Below the pieces are notes generated by a model that was not told the DNA's origin, searched no databases, and saw nothing but the letters and a program-made list of their open reading frames with translations. From assembly GCF_002102345.1 (NCBI RefSeq), contig NZ_LQPP01000026.1, positions 124,001 through 188,000 of the forward strand: DNA of 64,000 bases. The letters run 5' to 3'. A program made the translations under genes and the position numbers. Position 1 is the first letter of the stretch; the number at the start of each line of letters is the position of its first letter. Origin of the DNA: Mycolicibacterium peregrinum. GTDB lineage: Bacteria > Actinomycetota > Actinomycetes > Mycobacteriales > Mycobacteriaceae. Shown here one piece after another: positions 24,172 to 32,141 of the stretch.

Positions 24172-25229
24172 CGCCGCTCCTCGGTCTGTACCCGCCGCTT
24201 GAGTTTCATGGCGTGCTTTTCGACGAGGAACCAACTCGCCGCCGCCAGCGGAATGGTGACCATGGTCGCGACGACGAAGAACACGCCCGGTGGCAACCAG
24301 GTAAGGCCCATCATCGCCAGTAGCTGTTGGACCGGCCAGCCGTAGATGTAGATGCCGTACGAGATGTCGTTACGCATTTGCGGCCGAAACCGTTTGAGCA
24401 ACGCGCCGGACACGATGACCGCGTACGCCAACGGTAGTGCCGCGAACACGCGGTAGTTCGGCAGCAGCCCGCCCGCCACGACCAGGGCCACGGACAGCGC
24501 CACCAGTGACCAGTTGGCCGGAAGTCTGTCGTGGAACTGATAGAGCAGGGCGCCGGCGCTGAACGTCAACGCGAAGCGGGTCACCATCTGTGGGATCGTC
24601 TCGACCGCGAGCACGGGGTAGCCCACCGCGGCGGCGCCGATCAGCGAGAGCACGAAGGCTGTCGGGATCGTCCAGCGTTTGGTCATCAGTCCGGCCACAC
24701 CCAGCACGGCGACGGCGACGTAGCAGATCAGCTCGAAGATCAACGTCCACAGCGGCCCGTCCCAGACACCCGGCCAGGGCACTCCGCTGGGGGTGCCGTC
24801 GATATCGCCGCGGAAGACGTTCAGTAGTCCGTTGTTGAGTGCCCAGGAGAGCTGTGACGAGAACGCCAGCGGTTCGCCGTGTTGCAGGAGCACGCCGAGG
24901 GGCGCGATGCCGAACGCGACGACGAGTACACAGACCCACAGACCCGGGAAGATCCGCAGCAGCCGCGCCGCCAGATATTCACGCAGCTTGGGCCGCCGCA
25001 TCCAACTCGACGTGATCAGGTATCCCGAGATCACAAAGAAGCCGTCGACCCAGACTTCGGTGAGCAACTGGGTGAAGGGGCCGTTCATCCGGCGGCCCGT
25101 AAGCGGCCAGGAGTGCTGCATGATCACCATCGAGGCGAAGATGAGGCGCCAGACGTTGAGTGCGTTGGAGTGTGGATCGAAGACTGTGCCGAGTGTCTTG
25201 GCCCGGTGCCCCTCCGACTGCGACGCCAT
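24084..25229 (-). CDS. Acyltransferase 3 family membrane protein
   Basis: 381 residues with about ten membrane spans. Family marks: IMQHSWPLTGR (conserved His in the first loop), VDGFFVISGYLI, the Arg-rich loop YLAARLLRIFPG and PLWTLIFELICY. Such proteins O-acylate cell-envelope or secreted carbohydrates with acetyl or succinyl groups. The C-terminal ~35 residues are soluble and Ser/Arg-rich, and their codons overlap the end of the converging MmyB gene by 88 bases. Acceptor unknown. Confidence 0.9.
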   Translation of the reverse strand: MASQSEGHRAKTLGTVFDPHSNALNVWRLIFASMVIMQHSWPLTGRRMNGPFTQLLTEVWVDGFFVISGYLITSSWMRRPKLREYLAARLLRIFPGLWVCVLVVAFGIAPLGVLLQHGEPLAFSSQLSWALNNGLLNVFRGDIDGTPSGVPWPGVWDGPLWTLIFELICYVAVAVLGVAGLMTKRWTIPTAFVLSLIGAAAVGYPVLAVETIPQMVTRFALTFSAGALLYQFHDRLPANWSLVALSVALVVAGGLLPNYRVFAALPLAYAVIVSGALLKRFRPQMRNDISYGIYIYGWPVQQLLAMMGLTWLPPGVFFVVATMVTIPLAAASWFLVEKHAMKLKRRVQTEERRQPGTSMRWVPSTANSRIASSAGEPGSGV

Positions 25230-25284
25230 CAGCGAATGCTACTGCCATTGGCTAATGGCATAGTCCGGAACAGCGGGAACCGCT

Positions 25285-25312
25285 TCGGCATCGAACAAAC
25301 GTTCGATATACT
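25285..25312 (+). promoter_or_regulatory. dnaE2 promoter with perfect LexA box
   Basis: LexA box TCGAACAAACGTTCGA at 25291-25306 matches the mycobacterial consensus exactly. It fills the space between a possible -35 (TTCGGC, 25285-25290) and -10 (TATACT, 25307-25312), so LexA binding would block RNA polymerase. Confidence 0.9.
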
Positions 25313-25354
25313 GGCGGGGGGGGATGGCACAACGGGCCGCCGAGCTGGTCGGAG

Positions 25355-28300
25355 ATGGAGCGGGTGCTCACCGGCAAGCCCCGCCGTTCCGGCCTGCCGT
25401 TGGAGCCCGCCGGCGACGGTGGGGACAGCCCGGCCTGGTCGCGCAAACGCGGCAGCTATCAGCCGCCCGAGGTTTCCCGCACACCCGGCTCAGTGCCGTA
25501 CGCCGAGCTGCACACGCACAGCGCCTACAGCTTCCTCGACGGGGCGAGCACGCCGGAGGAGTTGGTCGAGGAGGCGGCCCGGCTGAACCTGCGGGCCATC
25601 GCACTGACCGATCACGACGGGCTCTACGGCGTGGTCCGGTTCGCCGAGGCGGCCCGGGAGTTGGACGTGGCCACGGTGTTCGGCGCGGAACTGTCGCTGG
25701 GGAACGTTCCCCGCACCGAGGACCCGGACCCACCCGGCCCGCATCTGCTGGTGCTGGCCCGCGGCCCGGAGGGATATCGGCGGTTGTCTCGCGAGATCGC
25801 CAAGGCGCACCTGGCCGGTGGGGAGAAGGGTAAGCCCCGCTACGACTTCGACGGGCTCACCGAGGCTGCCGGTGGGCACTGGCACATCCTCACGGGCTGT
25901 CGTAAAGGTCATGTCCGCCAGGCGCTCTCGGAAGGCGGTCCGGAAGCTGCCGCCGCCGCGCTGGCGGATCTGGTGGACCGGTTCGGGGCCGGCCGGGTCA
26001 GCATCGAACTCACCCATCATGGCCATCCGTGTGACGACGAACGCAATGCCGTCCTGGCCGGGCTCGCGTCGCGGTTCGGGATACCGGTGGTGGCCACCAC
26101 CGGTGCGCACTTCGCGGCACCGGACCGGGGCCGGCTGGCCATGGCGATGGCGGCGATCCGGGCCCGCAACTCGATGGACACGGCGGCGGGCTGGCTGGCC
26201 CCGCTCGGTGGGTCCCACCTGCGTTCGGGGGAGGAGATGGCCCAGCGGTTCGGTACTGAGATCGTGACGGCTGCAGCCGATCTCGGTGAGCAGTGTGCTT
26301 TCGGCCTGGCGCTCATCGCTCCGCAGCTGCCGCCGTTCGACATCCCGGCCGGGCATACCGAAGACAGTTGGCTGCGGCATCTGGTCATGGCGGGGGCGGC
26401 CGAACGCTACGGGCCCGTCGACAATGCGAAAAAGGCCTATGCGCAGATAGAACACGAGTTGCGCATCATCGAGCAGTTGAAGTTCCCCGGCTATTTCCTG
26501 GTGGTGCACGACATCACCCGGTTCTGCCGGGACAACGACATCCTGTGTCAGGGAAGGGGATCGGCGGCCAACTCGGCGGTCTGCTACGCGCTCAAGGTCA
26601 CCAACGTCGACCCGATCGCCAACGAGTTGCTGTTCGAACGATTTCTGTCCCCGGCCCGCGACGGGCCTCCCGATATCGACATCGATATCGAATCGGACTT
26701 GCGCGAGAACGTTATCCAGTACGTCTACGAGCGTTACGGTCGCGACTACGCCGCCCAGGTGGCCAACGTCATCACCTACCGCGGACGCAGCGCGGTCCGC
26801 GACATGGCCAGGGCGTTGGGCTTTTCCCAGGGGCAGCAGGACGCCTGGAGCAAGCAGCTCAGCCGGTGGAACGGACGTCCGGACTCGCCGGAGGCAGAAG
26901 ACATCCCGCAACCGGTGATCGAGTTGGCCACCCAGATCGCCAATCTGCCCCGGCACCTCGGCATCCACTCGGGCGGCATGGTGATCTGTGACCGCCCGAT
27001 CGCCGACGTGTGTCCGGTGGAGTGGGCCCGCATGGCCAACCGCAGCGTGTTGCAGTGGGACAAGGACGACTGTGCGGCAATCGGTTTGGTGAAGTTCGAT
27101 CTGCTGGGCCTCGGTATGCTCTCGGCGCTGCACTACGCCATCGACCTGTTGGCCGAGCACAAGGGCATCGTCGTCGACCTGGCCAAACTGGATCTGTCCG
27201 AACCGGCGGTCTACGAGATGTTGCAGAAGGCCGACTCGGTAGGGGTGTTCCAGGTGGAGTCCCGCGCGCAGATGGCCACGCTGCCCCGGCTCAAGCCGCG
27301 GGAGTTCTACGACCTGGTGGTCGAGGTGGCGCTGATCCGGCCGGGCCCGATCCAGGGCGGCTCGGTGCATCCGTATATCCGTCGCCGCAACGGTATGGAG
27401 CCCGTCACCTACGACCATCCGTCGATGGAGTCCGCACTGAAGAAGACACTGGGCATCCCGTTGTTCCAGGAGCAGCTCATGCAATTGGCAGTCGACTGTG
27501 CGGGTTTCACCGCGGCCGAGGCCGACCAGCTGCGCCGGGCGATGGGTTCCAAACGCTCCACCGAGAAGATGCGGCGGCTGCGCAGCCGGTTCTACGACGG
27601 CATGCGGGAGCTTCACGGGATCACCGGCGACGTGGCCGAGCAGATCTACGAGAAGCTGGAAGCGTTCGCCAATTTCGGTTTCCCGGAAAGTCATTCGCTG
27701 AGTTTCGCGTCGCTCGTCTTCTATTCGTCGTGGTTCAAGCTGCATCATCCGGCGGCGTTCTGCGCGGCTCTGCTGCGGGCTCAGCCGATGGGGTTCTACT
27801 CGCCGCAGTCCCTGGTTGCCGACGCCCGTCGGCACGGGGTGGTGGTGCACGGCCCTGACGTCAACGCATCCCTGGCCTATGCGACGTGCGAGAACCGCGG
27901 CATGGACGTGCGGTTGGGGCTGGGCAGTGTCCGCCACATCGGTGACGAGTTGGCGGGGCGGTTGGTTGATGAGCGAGATACCAACGGGCCGTTCACCACC
28001 CTGATCGACCTGACCAACCGGGTGCAGCTGTCGGTACCGCAGACCGAGGCGCTGGCCACTGCCGGTGCGCTGGGTTGTTTCGAGATCAGCCGGCGCGAGG
28101 CGCTGTGGGCGGCAGGTGCGGCGGCCACCCAGCGGCCCGACCGGCTGCCGGGGGTGGGCTCTTCCTCGCACGTGCCGCCGCTGCCCGGGATGAGTGCGCT
28201 CGAGCTGTCGGCCGCTGACGTGTGGGCCACCGGTGTCTCACCGGACAGTTACCCCACCCAGTACCTGCGCGCTGACCTCGACGCCCTCGGCGTGATTCCC

Positions 28301-28603
28301 GCCGACAAGTTGCTGGACGTCGTCGACGGGACCCGAATCCTGGTTGCCGGGGCGGTGACTCACCGCCAGCGTCCGGCGACCGCGCAGGGGGTGACGTTCA
28401 TGAACCTGGAAGACGAGACCGGGATGGTCAATGTGCTGTGTGCGCCGGGGGTGTGGGCGCGCTACCGCAAACTGGCGCAGACGGCACCGGCGCTGGTGGT
28501 CCGCGGCATCGTGCAGAACGCCAGCGGTGCCGTCACCGTGATCGCCGACCGGATGGGGCCGGTAGAGCTGAGGGTCGGCTCCCGGTCACGAGACTTCCGC
28601 TGA
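25355..28603 (+). CDS. dnaE2: Error-prone DNA polymerase DnaE2 (C-family alpha subunit)
   Basis: 1082 residues from ATG 25355. PHP domain at the N-terminus (HTHSAYSFLDGAS, TDHDGLYG), palm with the catalytic acids in PPDIDIDIESD, fingers and thumb, HhH region and a C-terminal OB fold (VAGAVTHRQRP...FMNLEDETGMVNV). SOS-induced polymerase that performs mutagenic bypass with ImuA' and ImuB. Similarity to M. tuberculosis DnaE2 continues about ten codons upstream of the ATG (WHNGPPSWSEMERV), into a run of eight G, where no start codon remains; the true start is uncertain. Its last 18 bases overlap the converging membrane-protein gene. Confidence 0.96.
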   Translation: MERVLTGKPRRSGLPLEPAGDGGDSPAWSRKRGSYQPPEVSRTPGSVPYAELHTHSAYSFLDGASTPEELVEEAARLNLRAIALTDHDGLYGVVRFAEAARELDVATVFGAELSLGNVPRTEDPDPPGPHLLVLARGPEGYRRLSREIAKAHLAGGEKGKPRYDFDGLTEAAGGHWHILTGCRKGHVRQALSEGGPEAAAAALADLVDRFGAGRVSIELTHHGHPCDDERNAVLAGLASRFGIPVVATTGAHFAAPDRGRLAMAMAAIRARNSMDTAAGWLAPLGGSHLRSGEEMAQRFGTEIVTAAADLGEQCAFGLALIAPQLPPFDIPAGHTEDSWLRHLVMAGAAERYGPVDNAKKAYAQIEHELRIIEQLKFPGYFLVVHDITRFCRDNDILCQGRGSAANSAVCYALKVTNVDPIANELLFERFLSPARDGPPDIDIDIESDLRENVIQYVYERYGRDYAAQVANVITYRGRSAVRDMARALGFSQGQQDAWSKQLSRWNGRPDSPEAEDIPQPVIELATQIANLPRHLGIHSGGMVICDRPIADVCPVEWARMANRSVLQWDKDDCAAIGLVKFDLLGLGMLSALHYAIDLLAEHKGIVVDLAKLDLSEPAVYEMLQKADSVGVFQVESRAQMATLPRLKPREFYDLVVEVALIRPGPIQGGSVHPYIRRRNGMEPVTYDHPSMESALKKTLGIPLFQEQLMQLAVDCAGFTAAEADQLRRAMGSKRSTEKMRRLRSRFYDGMRELHGITGDVAEQIYEKLEAFANFGFPESHSLSFASLVFYSSWFKLHHPAAFCAALLRAQPMGFYSPQSLVADARRHGVVVHGPDVNASLAYATCENRGMDVRLGLGSVRHIGDELAGRLVDERDTNGPFTTLIDLTNRVQLSVPQTEALATAGALGCFEISRREALWAAGAAATQRPDRLPGVGSSSHVPPLPGMSALELSAADVWATGVSPDSYPTQYLRADLDALGVIPADKLLDVVDGTRILVAGAVTHRQRPATAQGVTFMNLEDETGMVNVLCAPGVWARYRKLAQTAPALVVRGIVQNASGAVTVIADRMGPVELRVGSRSRDFR

Positions 28604-29593
28604 GCGCTGCGTATCCGCGCTCAGACCGACTGGATCGCTGGGCGGGTCGACGGCCGGAGCGGCGCTGTCCTCCAGCCCGGTCCGCAGCAGCGACCACGCC
28701 AGCCGCCGCGCGGCGGTGGCCCGCTCGTGCAGGAGATGTTGGACGGCCGGGATCGGGTTGGTCTCCGGGGTCCGGCCCTCGACCACATCGGCGTGCAGAT
28801 CCTCGGCGACCTGGATCGCCATCAGCACCGCATCGTTGACCCGGTTGAGCGCATCTTGCAGGCGGTCGTCCTGACTGAGCAGGTGGGCGTTGTCGAGCTC
28901 GACCGAAACGTCGCTCACCACCTGGCTGATCTGCCCGAAGAGCGCGTTCATCGCGGCTTCCCGTTCGGCGCGGTCCGGGTTGCGCAGCTGCGTCGCGCCT
29001 TCGGTCCACAGCGTCGCGAGCATCCGGGTGTGTGCGCCCACCGCGCGGGACACCTCGATCATCGCCTGCTTCTGCAGTTGTTCCAGCAGGTTGTTGCGTT
29101 CGATGCGCGCGAGTTCGTGCTGGGCCACCAGTTCGGCGTGGTGCAGTTTCTGCTGCGATTCCATCTGGGCCCGATGCCATTTCTGGGTCAGGGCGAGTTC
29201 CAGTGCCGACCGCTCGTCGGCGGCCGCCAGCTCTCGGCGCAGCCGCTCGTCGGCCTGGACGATGTCGTTCTTGGCCTGGCGCTGGATGGTGAGGGTCAAC
29301 CACATCGTCACCATCACGACGACGAAGACGACGGCACCGAAGAACCACTCGGCCTTACTGCCGGATGCTCCCGGGCCGAACACCAGATAACCGATGATCG
29401 CCAGGCCGGTCAGGCCGCCGCACACCAGCCATCCCTTGTTGGCCTTGGTGTCGACCGACGTCGCCTTGGGGGCGGTGGCTTGTCCCACCACAGCCACCCG
29501 CATCGGCTCGGTCACCTCGCCCACCTGGTCGTAGTCCTGCGGGGCGCCCACTGAAGACTCAGCGGCCCTTGCCGATTCAGTTAGTCCGGCCAT
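28586..29593 (-). CDS. Membrane-anchored coiled-coil protein
   Basis: 335 residues from ATG 29593, chosen for GGGAGG five to six bases upstream; the longer frame is not supported. Residues ~50-110 contain two membrane spans separated by a short loop (LVCGGLTGLAIIGYLVF and WFFGAVVFVVVMVTMWL). Residues ~115-200 form a long charged coiled coil with many Gln/Glu/Ala/Arg (QADERLRRELAAADERSALELAL). The remainder is helical. No enzyme motif. Its 3' end overlaps dnaE2 by 18 bases. Possibly a scaffold or envelope-stress protein; function unknown. Confidence 0.78.
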   Translation of the reverse strand: MAGLTESARAAESSVGAPQDYDQVGEVTEPMRVAVVGQATAPKATSVDTKANKGWLVCGGLTGLAIIGYLVFGPGASGSKAEWFFGAVVFVVVMVTMWLTLTIQRQAKNDIVQADERLRRELAAADERSALELALTQKWHRAQMESQQKLHHAELVAQHELARIERNNLLEQLQKQAMIEVSRAVGAHTRMLATLWTEGATQLRNPDRAEREAAMNALFGQISQVVSDVSVELDNAHLLSQDDRLQDALNRVNDAVLMAIQVAEDLHADVVEGRTPETNPIPAVQHLLHERATAARRLAWSLLRTGLEDSAAPAVDPPSDPVGLSADTQRSAEVS

Positions 29594-29857
29594 GTCGACC
29601 TCCCGTCGGCCAAGCCTGCCTCCGTGCCGGCGTTCAGAGTAAGGCCACCCTCGGCGCCGCGTGCTACCGGTCGGTGGCACCCGCACTCGCATACCCTGTT
29701 TTTCATCATTCTTCAAGTGCCCCTAGCGATGACGCGCCGCTCCGAAACCGCTAGTGTCATCGGCGTGCTCACCGTGAGCGGCGGTGAATCGGACCCGATG
29801 GTCCGGCAACCGGCCGCCCACTTTCTGTTGATCTGTTCGCTTGAGAATTGAGGGCCC

Positions 29858-30430
29858 ATGGGACAAAACGCGACGCTGGAAGGTGATTCGGCGGTCATCG
29901 TCAGTCTGTCGGAAGCGGCGATGCACATGTATTCCGCTGCTATCGACGCACTGCCCTTCCCCGAGGACAAGAAGTTCCACAAGCGCGCCGACGTCGTCCT
30001 GTCCGGCCTGCGCAAGCTGCGTGCCTCCCTGGCCGAGGCGGCCAGCAGCAACCGGCCGTCTCCTGCGGTCATCGTTGCGCTCAGCGGGGTTCGTCAGCGG
30101 TATGACTCGCTGATGGCTCACGCCGCATCGGCTCCGGGTTCCTCTCTGGGACAGCAGATCTACGTCACCCGCATCCACGCCAAGTTGTCGGCTCAGGAAG
30201 TCGCCAACGGCGCCGGTCTGCGCGACGGACTGCTCGACGAACTCGAGGCCGGCGCAACGCCGACCGATGCCGAGGCCGCCAAGATCCGCGACACCATTGC
30301 AGCGCTCGGCGGGTTGCCCGGTGACGATCACGGCATCCACGCCGTCCCGTCCTCGGTTGACTACGCGTCATCGGAGGAACCGCAGGCCAACGGCTGGGAG
30401 CCGGTGCTGGTCTCGGAGAACGCCGGCTGA
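29858..30430 (+). CDS. Conserved hypothetical protein with XRE-like HTH
   Basis: 190 residues, start ATG 29858 with GAGGG a few bases upstream. N-terminal half (~1-95) is helical without a recognised domain; residues ~108-155 (VTRIHAKLSAQEVANGAGL, LLDELEAGATPT) read like an XRE-type helix-turn-helix. The C-terminal ~35 residues are acidic and probably disordered. Could be a DNA-binding regulator. Single gene followed by a strong hairpin terminator. The 264-base gap upstream (29594-29857) shows no other gene I can support. Confidence 0.7.
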   Translation: MGQNATLEGDSAVIVSLSEAAMHMYSAAIDALPFPEDKKFHKRADVVLSGLRKLRASLAEAASSNRPSPAVIVALSGVRQRYDSLMAHAASAPGSSLGQQIYVTRIHAKLSAQEVANGAGLRDGLLDELEAGATPTDAEAAKIRDTIAALGGLPGDDHGIHAVPSSVDYASSEEPQANGWEPVLVSENAG

Positions 30431-30514
30431 AAAACCCGTGCGCCGTCGTCGATCAGGCGTCGGCGCGCAACCTCCATCGGTTAGCTGAGTTGTACTGCAG
30501 CGCACGATGTTTGG

Positions 30515-30543
30515 AAGCTCCCCAGCAAACTGCTGGGGAGCTT
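30515..30543. terminator. Hairpin terminator
   Basis: Perfect 13-bp stem AAGCTCCCCAGCA / TGCTGGGGAGCTT with a three-base loop, followed by TCTCTGGTTT. It lies after the XRE-like gene and 33 bases before the nitroreductase start. Confidence 0.85.
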
Positions 30544-30576
30544 CTCTGGTTTGGCGAACGGTTGTAGTCTCGCGAC

Positions 30577-31230
30577 ATGACAGCCGAACCAGCCCTGAAC
30601 TTGACCGTTGACGAACTCCTCACCACCACGCGCTCGGTGCGCAAACGTCTCGACTTCGAGAAGCCGGTCTCGCGCGAGGTGCTCATGGAGTGCCTCGACC
30701 TGGCGCTTCAGGCCCCGACTGGGTCGAATGCACAAGGCTGGCAATGGGTTTTCGTCGAAGACCCGGCAAAGAAAAAGGCCCTGGCTGACATCTACCGGGC
30801 CAACGCGAACCCCTACCTCGATCAACCGAAGCCGGAGCGCGGTGACATCCGCGATGAGCAGATCGGCAAGGTCATGAGTTCCGCCAGGTACCTCACCGAC
30901 AACTTCGAGAAGGCGCCGGTGCTCATGATCCCGTGCCTCGAGGGCCGTCCCGACGGCGCACCCGCCGGCATGAGCGCATCGTTCTGGGGTTCCCTGCTCC
31001 CCGCGGTGTGGAGCTTCATGCTGGCGCTGCGGTCGCGGGGCCTGGGATCGGCCTGGACGACGCTGCACCTGCTCGGCGACGGCGAGAAGCAGGCGGCCGA
31101 GCTGCTGGGCATCCCGTTCGACCGGTACGCCCAGGCGGGTCTGTTCCCGGTCGCCTACACCGTGGGCACCGATTTCAAGAAGGCCAAGCGCCTTCCCGCC
31201 GAGCAGTTCTCGCACTGGGACAGTTGGTGA
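30577..31230 (+). CDS. Nitroreductase-family FMN oxidoreductase
   Basis: 217 residues, start ATG 30577. Nitroreductase fold: N-terminal TTTRSVRKRLDF (FMN phosphate-binding Arg/Ser), APTGSNAQGWQWVFV, and the second FMN segment RGLGSAWTTLHLL. NAD(P)H-dependent flavoprotein family that reduces nitro compounds or quinones. Orthologue of the M. tuberculosis gene Rv3368c, next to dnaE2 there also. Physiological substrate unknown. Confidence 0.9.
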   Translation: MTAEPALNLTVDELLTTTRSVRKRLDFEKPVSREVLMECLDLALQAPTGSNAQGWQWVFVEDPAKKKALADIYRANANPYLDQPKPERGDIRDEQIGKVMSSARYLTDNFEKAPVLMIPCLEGRPDGAPAGMSASFWGSLLPAVWSFMLALRSRGLGSAWTTLHLLGDGEKQAAELLGIPFDRYAQAGLFPVAYTVGTDFKKAKRLPAEQFSHWDSW

Positions 31231-31302
31231 GTCCGGGCGCCCTGGGGCGCCTGATGTCGAAGATGAAATTGTGAAGCCGGAGTATGAACACTCTGTGGGA
31301 TT

Positions 31303-31333
31303 CGGGCGTGGGTCGCGTGTCGGCCCACGCCCG
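31303..31333. terminator. Bidirectional hairpin terminator
   Basis: Perfect 10-bp stem CGGGCGTGGG / CCCACGCCCG between the converging nitroreductase and trmL genes. No T-run. Confidence 0.7.
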
Positions 31334-31341
31334 CGGCGTAA

Positions 31342-31806
31342 CTAGACGCCGCCGGCGAACCCGTGTTGGCGCCAAGCCTCATAGGCGGCGACGGCTGCCG
31401 CATTCGACAAATTCAACGACCGCCTGCCGGCGAGCATCGGAATACGCACCTGCGCGGTGATATTGGGATCGGACAGAGTTTGTGCATCCAGTCCGGTGGG
31501 TTCCGGGCCGAACATCAGTACATCGCCGGGTTGATAGGAGACGTCGGTGAACGACGTCGACGCGTGCGCGGTGAACGCGTAGACCCGGGCCGGCATCAGT
31601 GCGCGCCACGCCGCCTCCAGGTCGGCGTGCACCGTCACCGATGCCAGGTCGTGGTAGTCCAGGCCGGCCCGGCGCAGCTTGGGTTCGGACAGATCGAAAC
31701 CCAGCGGCTCGACCAGATGCAGCTCGCATCCGGTGCCCGCCACCATCCGGATCGCATTGCCGGTGTTAGGTGCGATACGGGGAGAAAAGAACATCACCCG
31801 GAACAT
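31342..31806 (-). CDS. trmL: tRNA (cytidine/uridine-2'-O-)-methyltransferase, TrmL/SpoU family
   Basis: 154 residues from ATG 31806; the longer frame upstream has no family similarity. SPOUT fold with the three TrmL motifs: APNTGNAIRMVAGTG, VLMFGPEPTGL and RRSLNLSNAAAVAAYE, which make the trefoil-knot SAM site. TrmL methylates the wobble nucleotide 34 of tRNA-Leu in E. coli. Equivalent of Rv3366 (annotated spoU, also ~154 residues), and likewise next to the sensor-kinase operon. Confidence 0.9.
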   Translation of the reverse strand: MFRVMFFSPRIAPNTGNAIRMVAGTGCELHLVEPLGFDLSEPKLRRAGLDYHDLASVTVHADLEAAWRALMPARVYAFTAHASTSFTDVSYQPGDVLMFGPEPTGLDAQTLSDPNITAQVRIPMLAGRRSLNLSNAAAVAAYEAWRQHGFAGGV

Positions 31807-32078
31807 CCGACGATGATCGTATGGCGGGCCGCCCGATGACGAATCGGGATGCAATTTCAGCCGTGAATCAGCCTGCGAATCGGAGCGGGAAATCGACAGG
31901 TGTTTGGGCAAGCGCATCACTGTTTGCTCGATTACCACACAACTCCGCTACAGCTCGGTCACGAACTCTGTCTGTTCAGTAAGAATTGTGGAAACGCTCG
32001 CGAGCTGCTGTCATACTCGTGCAATTGCCAAGGCGTTTGACGCCCGCCCCAGCGTGGGCGGAAACAGCAGGAAGTCTT

Positions 32079-32141
32079 ATGAATCACGCCCCACGAGTAA
32101 ATTGCGGCCACGCAGCCGGTAGTGCGGTTGGGCGCCGATGA
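32079..32141 (+). CDS. 20-residue upstream ORF overlapping the kinase start
   Basis: ATG 32079 is preceded by AGGAAG six bases upstream, the best ribosome site in the region, and encodes [20 protein letters not shown]. Its TGA overlaps the kinase ATG (ATGA at 32138-32141), while the kinase start has no Shine-Dalgarno sequence of its own. Translation of the operon is therefore probably coupled to this leader. The rest of the ~330-base gap from 31807 should hold the promoter; I see no certain -10/-35 pair. Confidence 0.6.
   Translation: MNHAPRVNCGHAAGSAVGRR

Noticed and set aside
25490..28171. 893-codon open frame on the minus strand across dnaE2
   Set aside because: Mirror frame of a high-GC gene; the plus strand encodes a full DnaE2 and the minus translation has no family motif.
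29729..29851. 40-codon frame just before the XRE-like gene
   Set aside because: Ends six bases before the next start, but has no ribosome site and no recognisable product; not enough to call.
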